57,984 nt of DNA, taken from assembly GCA_030005635.1 (NCBI GenBank), contig JARUHP010000025.1, positions 1 to 57,984 of the forward strand, read 5' to 3'. Below the pieces are notes generated by a model. The model was not told the DNA's origin, searched no databases, and saw only the letters and a list, made by a program, of their open reading frames with translations. Shown one piece after another: positions 51,347 to 57,984 of the stretch. The stretch's first letter is position 1, and each line of letters begins with the position of its first letter. The DNA comes from Deltaproteobacteria bacterium IMCC39146. Its GTDB lineage: Bacteria > Desulfobacterota > Desulfuromonadia > Desulfuromonadales > BM103. The translations under genes were made by a program, and so were the position numbers.

Positions 51347-53692
51347 CTAATACCCTAACTCAATATCCTCAAGAATCTTAGCCAAGTGCGCACGAATCTC
51401 TGTGCTGCTGTCCATGCGGCGAATCTCCGTGTATCGCTTGCAGGCGGTCTCCAGTGAAACCCCTTTGAGAAAGGCTTTGGTGCGTGGAATGAAAGGTGCG
51501 GGCATGGAAAATTCACGTAGCCCCATACCGATCAGAAGCAAAAGGGTCAGCGGATCGTTTGCCATCTCACCACAGAGGCTGACGCCTTTTCCCATAGACA
51601 AAGCTGTGTCGGTGACTTCATGGAGAACTTGTAAAATGGCAGGATGGAGCGGGTCATAATACTTGCTGACCAGTGGGTTGTTGCGATCGGTCGCCAGCAG
51701 GTATTGAACAAGATCATTGGTGCCGAGGGCAAAGAAGTCTACTTTGTTGGCAAGCCGAGGGACAAGAATTACGGCTGCAGGAACTTCGATCATGACGCCG
51801 ACAGGAACATTGTCGGAAAACTCAATACCTTCTTTCGTCAGGTTGGCCCGGGCTTCCTCGACCACTTCAAGGCATGCAATCGTTTCGTCCATACTCGAAA
51901 TCATCGGGAATAGCAGTTTGACCTGGCCGTGGCACCCGGCCATAAGAATCGCTTCGATCTGGGTTTGGAAAATGTCCCGGTTGTCGAGAGAGACACGAAC
52001 CGAGCGCCAGCCCATGAAGGGGTTGTCCTCCTTGGGTGGGCTGAAGTAGGGGAGGCCTTTGTCTCCCCCGATATCCAGAGTCCGGATGGTGACCGTCTCG
52101 CCGGCAAAGGCTTTGACCACGCGGCTGTAAAGCTCGTACTGATCCTCTCTGCTAGGAAAGTCACCGCGGGCCATGTAGGGGAATTCTGTGCGATAGAGAC
52201 CGACACCCTCGGCACCGAAGCGCTTGGCAACATTAATGTCGCTGATCAAGCCGATGTTGGCGCGCAGGGTAATGCGCTGTCCGTCAGCAGTCATTGCCGG
52301 TTCGTCACGATACTGTTCAAGTCGGCAGAGCTCACGGGTCTGGTCAACTTGAAGCCGCTGGTACTCGTCTTTAATCGTCTCGAGGGGGTTGATGTAAATC
52401 CGGCCGGTATTGGCATCGACGATCAGGCTGTCTTCGGGGGCAATGTTCTTGAGGGCACCACGTACCGCGACAATGGCGGGGATCCCCATTGATTTCGCCA
52501 TGATTATGGCGTGAGCGTTCTTCTCTCCGACTTCGGTGATGATGGCGAGGATCTGCTCGTTGTCGAGAGTGGCCATGTCGGAAGGCAGGATTTGCCTGGC
52601 AACCAGAATGCTCGGGTGCTTCAGGTGTAAAACCTGACCAGTGCCTTCTCCGATCAGATTAGCAAGAATGCGTCGACCGATATCTTCCATGTCAGCTGCG
52701 CGTTCACGGAGATACGGGTCTTCCATATTGTGGAAGACCTCGATGTAGTCAGCAACAGTTTTTTCAAGAGCATATGCGGCGCTGTGTCCGTTTGATATCT
52801 GCTTTTGAAGCTTCCTGATAAAACTGCGATCTTCGAGAATCATCAGATGTGTATGGAAGATCGCTGCGTCGTTTTCACTGAGCCGCTCAGCGACGCGTTT
52901 TTCCAGGAAGATGGTCTGGATGCAGGTCTTCTCAAGGGCGCTTTCGAGTTTTTTTAACTCGTTTGCAATGTCGATCTGCTCCTCGTGCAGGATGTCGGCA
53001 AAGCCGAGACGTTCCTCGAGGATCGCCGCCGGACCGATTGCAACGCCAGGGTAGGCGACAACACCAGAAAGCGTATTCTGGTGGGAGTCTTCTGCTGCTT
53101 GCTCAACGTCCGTGATGGTCTGTTGCGCCATGGCGAGTGCTTCACTGACGCGCTGGCTTTCTTCCTGGTGCTGGCGGATTGAGTCAAGCAAGCGGGCGTT
53201 GACGACAATAGAGGTAATCTGGAAAGCGATTGTCGAGAGTGCGCTTATTTCTTCTTTGCTGAACTGCCGTGAGGTTTTGGTCTGTAAAACGATAACTCCG
53301 AGAGGGTTGTTGCGATCGAAAAGTGGGATGCCAAGAAATGAGTGAAATTTCTCTTCACCAGTTTCTTTGAAGTAACGATAGCTGGGGTGATCTTGAGGTT
53401 CTTCTATGGCTATTGCATGGCGCTTTTGAGCGGCCATGCCGGTCAGGCCTTCGCCAATTCGCAGGGTAACTTTACCGACAGCTTTGCGTGAAAGACCTTT
53501 CGATGCCTGCAAGCGCAGGGTTTCATTGTCTTCGTCAAGGAGGTAGATCGAACAGACGTCTGTATGCATGCGTCGCGCAACGAGATTGACAATGTTCCGT
53601 AGGGTCTCGTCGAGGTCATGCGACTGCAGGATCAGCGCGCTGATGTCCTCCAGGGTGGTGACACCTATTTTTGATTTTGCTGTGCGTGGCAT
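51347..53692 (-). CDS. ptsP: GAF-containing phosphoenolpyruvate-protein phosphotransferase (PtsP, enzyme I-Ntr)
   Basis: A 781-residue protein of the nitrogen-type phosphotransfer system. It takes phosphate from PEP and passes it to an NPr/HPr-type carrier. An N-terminal GAF domain is at about 15-160 (IGEGLTGMAAQKRHAI). The EI N-domain (about 205-420) has its active-site His in GEKNAHAIIMAKSMGIPAIV, and the PEP-binding domain (about 450-770) has GLYRTEFPYM, TLDIGGDKGLPYF, GTNDLVQYLLATDRNN and SLCGEMANDP. Length is slightly above E. coli PtsP (748). It is a single gene converging on valS. No npr or EIIA-Ntr gene is adjacent. Confidence 0.95.
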   Translation of the reverse strand: MPRTAKSKIGVTTLEDISALILQSHDLDETLRNIVNLVARRMHTDVCSIYLLDEDNETLRLQASKGLSRKAVGKVTLRIGEGLTGMAAQKRHAIAIEEPQDHPSYRYFKETGEEKFHSFLGIPLFDRNNPLGVIVLQTKTSRQFSKEEISALSTIAFQITSIVVNARLLDSIRQHQEESQRVSEALAMAQQTITDVEQAAEDSHQNTLSGVVAYPGVAIGPAAILEERLGFADILHEEQIDIANELKKLESALEKTCIQTIFLEKRVAERLSENDAAIFHTHLMILEDRSFIRKLQKQISNGHSAAYALEKTVADYIEVFHNMEDPYLRERAADMEDIGRRILANLIGEGTGQVLHLKHPSILVARQILPSDMATLDNEQILAIITEVGEKNAHAIIMAKSMGIPAIVAVRGALKNIAPEDSLIVDANTGRIYINPLETIKDEYQRLQVDQTRELCRLEQYRDEPAMTADGQRITLRANIGLISDINVAKRFGAEGVGLYRTEFPYMARGDFPSREDQYELYSRVVKAFAGETVTIRTLDIGGDKGLPYFSPPKEDNPFMGWRSVRVSLDNRDIFQTQIEAILMAGCHGQVKLLFPMISSMDETIACLEVVEEARANLTKEGIEFSDNVPVGVMIEVPAAVILVPRLANKVDFFALGTNDLVQYLLATDRNNPLVSKYYDPLHPAILQVLHEVTDTALSMGKGVSLCGEMANDPLTLLLLIGMGLREFSMPAPFIPRTKAFLKGVSLETACKRYTEIRRMDSSTEIRAHLAKILEDIELGY

Positions 53693-53843
53693 TTGTTATC
53701 TGTGTTAGAGGAGTGGTGTAGCATTATGATAGCTGACGATCGATCTTTTGGCGAACTAAAAAGTCAAGAAGAGCTCTGGTTGTCTCTCAAAGGGGAACGG
53801 CTCCTTCTCTTTTTGAGATATAAGGTGGGTCGGCCTTGATAGA

Positions 53844-53886
53844 TAAAAAAAACGCCGCCCGGGGGAGAGAGGTCCCGTGGCGGCGT
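53844..53886 (-). terminator. Strong terminator of the putative small RNA
   Basis: On the minus strand ACGCCGCC...GGCGGCGT, an 8-bp GC stem with a C-rich loop, is followed by seven T. It lies 310 bp after the regulator stop codon, but only about 60 nt after the start of the sigma-54-driven transcript. Confidence 0.9.
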
Positions 53887-53943
53887 AAACAAGGGAACAG
53901 GAATCCTTTTAAGGATGGAAACTGATGTCCCTAGACAGTTGTT
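53844..53943 (-). ncRNA. Putative sigma-54-dependent small RNA (about 100 nt)
   Basis: A predicted transcript starting about 12 nt after the -12 element of a sigma-54 promoter and ending at a strong terminator. It has no open frame with a ribosome site. The 5' part can fold as AGGGA...TCCCT enclosing ATCCTT-AA-AAGGAT, and the 3' part is the GC-rich terminator stem. Two activator palindromes lie upstream (54067-54084 and 54133-54150). I do not recognise an RNA family. GGGA and AGGA stretches occur, but a CsrA-type role would be a guess. Confidence 0.65.
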
Positions 53944-53953
53944 TGTTATGATC

Positions 53954-53969
53954 AGCAACTACTATGCCA
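53954..53969 (-). promoter_or_regulatory. Sigma-54 (-24/-12) promoter
   Basis: On the minus strand TGGCATA-GTAG-TTGCT matches the RpoN consensus TGGCAC-N5-TTGCA with exact GG to GC spacing (GG at 53968-53967, GC at 53956-53955). It reads away from the sigma-54 activator gene into the gene-free region. Confidence 0.75.
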
Positions 53970-54066
53970 ACAATCTATGATTCTTGACGAATATTGTAAA
54001 GTACCGTTTCTAACGGCTTTGCTGGGTCTAGTTAAAATATCGTAAGGCTGTGCCATGTGGAAGCAT

Positions 54067-54084
54067 TGTGCCGAATGTGGCACA
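54067..54084. promoter_or_regulatory. Activator palindrome 1 (TGTGCC-N6-GGCACA)
   Basis: A perfect inverted repeat TGTGCC-GAATGT-GGCACA, centred about 108 bp upstream of the -24 element of the sigma-54 promoter, a normal enhancer distance. A half-site TGTGCC lies further on at about 54051. Confidence 0.7.
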
Positions 54085-54131
54085 GACGTTTTACTCCTGT
54101 GGGGAAAACGCCACAATACTGCTCCATTTCG

Positions 54132-54151
54132 CTGTGCCGAAAATGGCACAG
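54132..54151. promoter_or_regulatory. Activator palindrome 2 (CTGTGCC-N6-GGCACAG)
   Basis: A perfect inverted repeat CTGTGCC-GAAAAT-GGCACAG, 66 bp (about six helical turns) from palindrome 1 and therefore on the same DNA face. Confidence 0.7.
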
Positions 54152-54197
54152 TTGAATTTTTAAATATGACAAATTTTGTCTTAGAAGGTTCTCATTT

Positions 54198-56471
54198 TTA
54201 TGATGACTTGAAGTCGGACCCGTTGAGTCCATTGCGGCTGAGCATCCTGTAGAAGGTTCTTCGTGGGATTCCGGCAAGGCGGGCTGCGGCCGAGGTGTTG
54301 CCATCTGTTTCGCGCAAGTATCGCGTCAAAAGGTTTCTTTCAACCTGGTTTACATGCTTTTGACGCTGGCTACGCAGGCTGTCCTGGCTGGTCTCGTCAG
54401 GCGACTGAAAGACCAGCTCTCCAAAAATCACAGGCAGGTTCTCAAGCCTGATGACCTCATCGTGAGTCAGAACTGCTGCCCGCTCGATAATGTTTTGCAG
54501 CTCACGGATATTGCCCGGCCAATGGTACTGACTCATGGCGTAAATTGCACGGTCTTCGATGCCGACCAATGTTTTGTTGACGCGTGTGCTGGCCTTGGCA
54601 ATAAAGGTTTGTAGCAGTTCGTCGAGAGAGTCGAGGCGGTTACGTAACGGTGGCATGGTAATGGTGAAGACGTTCAGTCGATAGAAGAGGTCTTCACGGA
54701 ACCAGCCTTCAGCGACACCCTGCTCAAGGTTTCGATTCGTTGCAGCAATCAGACGAACGTCGACCTTGGCTGCGGTATTGCTACCAACTGGCCTGATCTC
54801 GCCGATGTCGAGTACGCGCAGGAGTTCCGCCTGAAGTTTAGGGGTGATGTCGCCGACCTCATCCAGGAAGATGGTGCCGCCATCCGCTGATTCAAAAAGA
54901 CCTCTTTTTTCAGCAATTGCGCCCGTAAATGCGCCTTTTTTGTGGCCGAAAAGTTCGCTTTCCAAGAGGCTGTCTGTCAGGGTCGTACAGTTAACAGTCA
55001 CCAGGGGTTTGTCGGCTCGCTTGCTCTGGGCATGTATGGCGCGTGCGGTGAGCTCTTTCCCTGTTCCACTTTCACCACGAATCAAAACTGTCGTCGGTGT
55101 CGGGCCGACCTGGTGAATCAGCTTGATAACCTCTCTGGTTCGCTGGTCGTTGCCGACAATCATTGTGTCGCCGAATTCCTGATTGAGGGCGTGTTTAGCG
55201 AGCTCGTACTTCTGAGTGAGCTTGATGTGGTCCGCTTCGAGACGTTTAATCGAGTAGGGGAGACACATGTTCCCCTCGGCGAGTTCGCGATAAACGGCTA
55301 CTGCATGCTCGCGGCATGTTGAGTAACCGCAGGCGCCGCAATTCAGCTCGTCCTTGGTGTCATACTTGTCGGTTGACTGAAGGATATGACGTAAGCGTTC
55401 ACTGCTTGGGGTTTTTTGTCGTTCATGTTTATTGGAGAAAGTCCTGGAAAAATCAGGCAAGGGTATGTCCGCCAGATAGACCGATTTGGTTTTGTAGTAC
55501 AGGTTTTTGTTGAGGTGTTGATCGATAATAAGGTTCCGCTTGGAGAATGTTGTCAGGCGGTTGTTCTTGCCGGGACCGCCAATGCAGCCGCCGTTGCAGA
55601 AGCGGATATCGACAACCCTGGGCGAGATCCTGCTGGCAGCAAGATCCTTGATCACCTCCATGGTGTTCTCTTCACCTTCGGTCTCAACATAGTCCTTGTT
55701 GGTGACTTCACTTGAGATGTCGAATGATTTGAACGGTCCACCGGAAATGGCAAAGAGATGGCCTCGTTTGGGTTCGATTCCATCGAGGGCCATCTCGCCA
55801 AGACGTTTCAGGTTGAGATTGCGCCCCTGAAGCATTTGGCTGAGTTCCTGGTAGGAGATGACACAGTCGATAGCGCCTTGGCACTCTTCGGCTGTAATCT
55901 CGAACTTACCCGCGATACAGGAGCTGATGTAGACGATGGGGGTCTCTTTGGTCGTGCGGCTTTTGATAAAACGTCCGATTGCTACCATTGGCGAAACAAT
56001 GCCAATCAGGTTCTTCAAAAGTTGCGGGTAGTGACGTTCGATCAGGTCAACGATTGTCGGGCAGTGTGTGGTTATCAGGGGAAAGCCGGGGTTCTTCTCG
56101 ACCTTGCTACGGTAACTGTCACGCAGCAGATCGATGCCGGCAGCGCCCTCATGGACTTCGGAAAAGCCAAGTCGGCGCAGACCTGTAACCAGTTGGCCTG
56201 TGTTGACGTCGTTGAAGAATGCCGGGTGCGAACAGCCAAGGATGGCGATCGGTTTATTCTCGCCTTCCAGGAGTTTTCTGCACTCCCCGATATGGTCGGC
56301 GATGACTTTGGCTTTCTGCGAGCAGATTTTCACGCAGTTGCCGCAACCTATGCAGCGATCGCTGATGACTTCGGCGTAGTTCTGGTCGACGCGGATCGCT
56401 TTAACCGGGCAATTGCGGACGCAGGCGTAGCATTTGCGACAGTTTTCCTTGACGGTTATGATCGGATCCAT
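54198..56471 (-). CDS. Sigma-54 activator with ferredoxin and [FeFe]-hydrogenase-like sensor domains
   Basis: A 757-residue regulator. Residues about 10-60 hold two 4Fe-4S ferredoxin motifs ([23 protein letters not shown]). Residues about 70-335 match the H-cluster domain of [FeFe]-hydrogenases: L1 TTHCP (in TSCCP the first Cys is the proton relay; here it is His), L2 SSCIAGKFE and L3 [11 protein letters not shown], so all four cubane ligands are kept. A four-Cys cluster domain follows ([14 protein letters not shown], about 383-410). Then comes an AAA+ domain (about 445-670) with GESGTGKE, the sigma-54 contact loop GAFTGA and FLDEVGD, and a Fis-type HTH at the end ([20 protein letters not shown]). 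It should sense H2 or redox state and activate RpoN promoters. AAGGAG precedes ATG 56471. Confidence 0.92.
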   Translation of the reverse strand: MDPIITVKENCRKCYACVRNCPVKAIRVDQNYAEVISDRCIGCGNCVKICSQKAKVIADHIGECRKLLEGENKPIAILGCSHPAFFNDVNTGQLVTGLRRLGFSEVHEGAAGIDLLRDSYRSKVEKNPGFPLITTHCPTIVDLIERHYPQLLKNLIGIVSPMVAIGRFIKSRTTKETPIVYISSCIAGKFEITAEECQGAIDCVISYQELSQMLQGRNLNLKRLGEMALDGIEPKRGHLFAISGGPFKSFDISSEVTNKDYVETEGEENTMEVIKDLAASRISPRVVDIRFCNGGCIGGPGKNNRLTTFSKRNLIIDQHLNKNLYYKTKSVYLADIPLPDFSRTFSNKHERQKTPSSERLRHILQSTDKYDTKDELNCGACGYSTCREHAVAVYRELAEGNMCLPYSIKRLEADHIKLTQKYELAKHALNQEFGDTMIVGNDQRTREVIKLIHQVGPTPTTVLIRGESGTGKELTARAIHAQSKRADKPLVTVNCTTLTDSLLESELFGHKKGAFTGAIAEKRGLFESADGGTIFLDEVGDITPKLQAELLRVLDIGEIRPVGSNTAAKVDVRLIAATNRNLEQGVAEGWFREDLFYRLNVFTITMPPLRNRLDSLDELLQTFIAKASTRVNKTLVGIEDRAIYAMSQYHWPGNIRELQNIIERAAVLTHDEVIRLENLPVIFGELVFQSPDETSQDSLRSQRQKHVNQVERNLLTRYLRETDGNTSAAARLAGIPRRTFYRMLSRNGLNGSDFKSS

Positions 56472-56502
56472 AATGCTCCTTAGTCTGACGAATCGGTACA
56501 GG

Positions 56503-56532
56503 ATTGTGCCACTTTTGGCACGATTGTGTCAA
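56503..56532 (-). promoter_or_regulatory. Regulator promoter with embedded palindrome
   Basis: On the minus strand a TTGACA -35 (56527-56532) is followed after 18 bp by CACAAT (56503-56508). The palindrome TGTGCC-ACTTTT-GGCACG (56505-56522) lies between and over these elements, as expected for negative autoregulation. Confidence 0.55.
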
Positions 56533-56555
56533 CCAGAAGGGCGGATGCTGAAGGT

Positions 56556-56662
56556 TGGATGCTGGATGCTGGATGCTGGATGCTGGATGCTGGATGCTGG
56601 ATGCTGGATGCTGGATGCTGGAGGCTGGAGGCTGGATGCTGGAGGCTGGAGGCTGGAGGCTC
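56556..56662. repeat. Heptanucleotide tandem array (GGATGCT / GGAGGCT)
   Basis: About 15 units of 7 bp. The left part is uniform GGATGCT, and the right part mixes GGATGCT and GGAGGCT. It lies between the divergent regulator and ltaE genes, and is likely to vary in length between strains. Confidence 0.9.
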
Positions 56663-56750
56663 GGTAGGGGGTATGGCATCCAAAATCTTATAACTTGCCT
56701 TTCCATTATGTTATCTTGCACCTGCATTGAATCTGATTAGGGAGCTCAGT

Positions 56751-57779
56751 ATGAAAATAATTGATTTACGTAGTGATACGGTGACCAAGCCAACCGAGAC
56801 CATGCGGCAGGCTATGCTCAATGCCGAAGTTGGCGACGACGTCTACGGTGAGGATCCGACGGTCAACCGGCTGCAGGAGCTGGCTGCGGAGATTTCTGGC
56901 AAGGAAGCTGGCCTGTTTGTGCCAACGGGGACCCAGAGTAATTTACTGGCGATCCTCTCGCACTGTCAGCGTGGTGAAGAATTTATTGCCGGCCAGCAGG
57001 CCCATTGCTATCGTTACGAAGGTGGCGGTGCGGCGGTGTTTGGCGGAGTGCAGCCTCAGCCCATTGATTTCGAGGTGGATGGCAGGCTTGATCTGCATAA
57101 GATCGCTAAGATGATCAAACCCGATGATAGCCACTTTGCCATCACGCGCTTGCTCTGTTTGGAGAATACCCAGTCAGGTAAGGTGCTGCCACTTGATTAT
57201 CAAGCTGAAGCGTCTATTTTTGCCCGTGAAAAGGGTTTAAAGCTGCACCTTGATGGTGCACGTGTCTTCAATGCCGCCGTTAAGCAGAAGGTACCTATCT
57301 CTGAGATTACCCGTCATTACGATTCTGTCTCCTTCTGCCTCTCGAAGGGGCTCGGTACGCCTGTTGGTTCAGTACTGGTTGGATCGTATGAACTGATTGA
57401 ACGAGCGCACCGTTGGCGCAAGATGGCCGGTGGCGGAATGCGTCAGGCCGGGATTCTGGCAGCTGCGGGCATTTATGCCCTGAAGCACCATGTTGTACGC
57501 CTTGCTGAAGATCATCAGAACGCCAGGGCTCTTGCCGAGGGACTCTCGGCGATTGAGGAGTTGGATGTTGAGCTGGAGACAGTTGAAACCAACATGGTTT
57601 TCGTGACGTCTGATCTTGAGAAGCAGCCTCGGCTTATCGAGGCTTTGAAGGAACGAGGCATTTTGGTTGGCGGGTACGGGCAACTGCGACTGGTGACGCA
57701 TCATGATATTAATGCTGAAGACGTGCCTGTTGTTGTCGATGCTTTTGAAAAGGCCGTCGCAAACCTATACACCAGGTAA
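56751..57779 (+). CDS. ltaE: Low-specificity L-threonine aldolase
   Basis: A 342-residue PLP enzyme of fold type I that cleaves L-threonine or allo-threonine to glycine and acetaldehyde. Family landmarks are [12 protein letters not shown] at the N-terminus, [36 protein letters not shown] (the PLP Asp) and the Schiff-base Lys in [14 protein letters not shown] (about residue 200). The start is ATG 56751 with GGGAG 6 nt upstream; the frame is open 8 codons further. It is divergent from the hydrogenase-like regulator, with the heptamer array between. A hairpin (AAGGGGAT...ATCCCCTT, about 57800-57855) follows. Confidence 0.95.
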   Translation: MKIIDLRSDTVTKPTETMRQAMLNAEVGDDVYGEDPTVNRLQELAAEISGKEAGLFVPTGTQSNLLAILSHCQRGEEFIAGQQAHCYRYEGGGAAVFGGVQPQPIDFEVDGRLDLHKIAKMIKPDDSHFAITRLLCLENTQSGKVLPLDYQAEASIFAREKGLKLHLDGARVFNAAVKQKVPISEITRHYDSVSFCLSKGLGTPVGSVLVGSYELIERAHRWRKMAGGGMRQAGILAAAGIYALKHHVVRLAEDHQNARALAEGLSAIEELDVELETVETNMVFVTSDLEKQPRLIEALKERGILVGGYGQLRLVTHHDINAEDVPVVVDAFEKAVANLYTR

Positions 57780-57914
57780 GGACGAGAATAAATTACAGGA
57801 ATGAAGGGGATGAAGGGGATAGGGCAACGATCTTAGAATTATAAGAACATCCCCTTTATCCCTGATATGGCTGACAGTTGTCAACAGACGAAATGCTCCG
57901 TGCCCAACTGGTTT

Positions 57915-57984
57915 TCAGCGGTTTTTTAAACGGGTTAATTCCAGAACACTGTCAGGAAGCGGAACCTCTTTGCGACGGTTGATC
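57915..57984 (-). CDS. C-terminal end of a minus-strand gene cut by the window
   Basis: An open frame enters from the right edge and stops at 57915-57917, encoding 22 residues that end LELTRLKNR. Nothing can be said about function. It may be by chance. Confidence 0.35.
   Translation of the reverse strand, partial: INRRKEVPLPDSVLELTRLKNR

Noticed and set aside
54067-54160. TGGCACAG stretches in the palindromes read as sigma-54 promoters themselves
   Set aside because: GC at the correct distance for a -12 element is absent after each. Only 53954-53969 keeps both elements.
54055-54252. 65-codon plus-strand open frame starting MWKHCAECGTD
   Set aside because: It runs over the two palindromes and into the antisense of the regulator gene, and has no ribosome site. 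The Cys pair arises from the palindrome sequence.
55758-56483. 241-codon plus-strand open frame opposite the hydrogenase-like domain
   Set aside because: It is antisense to conserved ferredoxin and H-cluster motifs and has no ribosome site.

Overview
The window looks like a chromosome segment of a Gram-negative deltaproteobacterium of the Desulfuromonadales/Geobacter type. The evidence is a secA - histidine kinase - argJ block next to an M23 peptidase, nadK-recN, a one-domain ArgA-type acetyltransferase, many PilZ and HD-GYP proteins, a hydrogenase-like sigma-54 activator and several GEMM-I riboswitches. This assignment is inferred from gene content; no rRNA is present.

Region 1 to 10.6 kb is accessory DNA. 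It is AT-rich and gene-sparse, and is built from small or unusual genes: an ECF sigma factor, tiny Cys- or His-rich proteins, a GYD-domain protein, a hyper-repetitive secreted Gly/His/Met protein, a free-standing GAF protein, a YadA-like trimeric autotransporter adhesin and a Cys-rich orphan. They are separated by a family of dispersed intergenic repeats (GGCCACCAAGGATC hairpins, GCCCCACAGTCA hairpins and a palindromic tail). Three minus-strand GEMM-I aptamers precede the GYD gene, the repetitive protein and the adhesin, each with a sigma-70-like promoter in front. The block ends beside a tRNA-Ala whose 3' end faces it, as expected for an island.

Region 10.6 to 57.9 kb is mostly core genome. 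From left to right it holds cupin, TPR lipoprotein, purC and a PpiD-like foldase (minus); the cell-shape operon mreB-mreC-mreD-mrdA-rodA and an AmrS-type radical SAM enzyme (plus); a fourth GEMM-I riboswitch before a 62-residue membrane protein; a methyltransferase; a PilZ / HD-GYP-PilZ operon under a near-consensus promoter (minus); rarA (minus); nadK, recN, an ArgA-like acetyltransferase, an M23 peptidase, a VWA-OmpA protein and a small secreted protein; secA, a GAF histidine kinase, argJ, deoC and deoB; a PilZ protein and a MucR-type regulator (minus); dgt, an unknown protein and a long response regulator; valS; and ptsP (minus).

At 53.8 to 56.7 kb is the most interesting regulatory unit. 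A sigma-54 activator carries two ferredoxin clusters, an [FeFe]-hydrogenase-like sensor domain and a Fis-type HTH. Palindromes TGTGCC-N6-GGCACA sit in its own promoter and twice downstream of it. The downstream pair lies 108 and 174 bp upstream of a textbook sigma-54 -24/-12 promoter, which would transcribe a protein-less RNA of about 100 nt ending in a strong terminator. I infer an H2- or redox-sensing activator controlling a small RNA. After it come ltaE and the tail of a minus-strand gene cut by the window edge.
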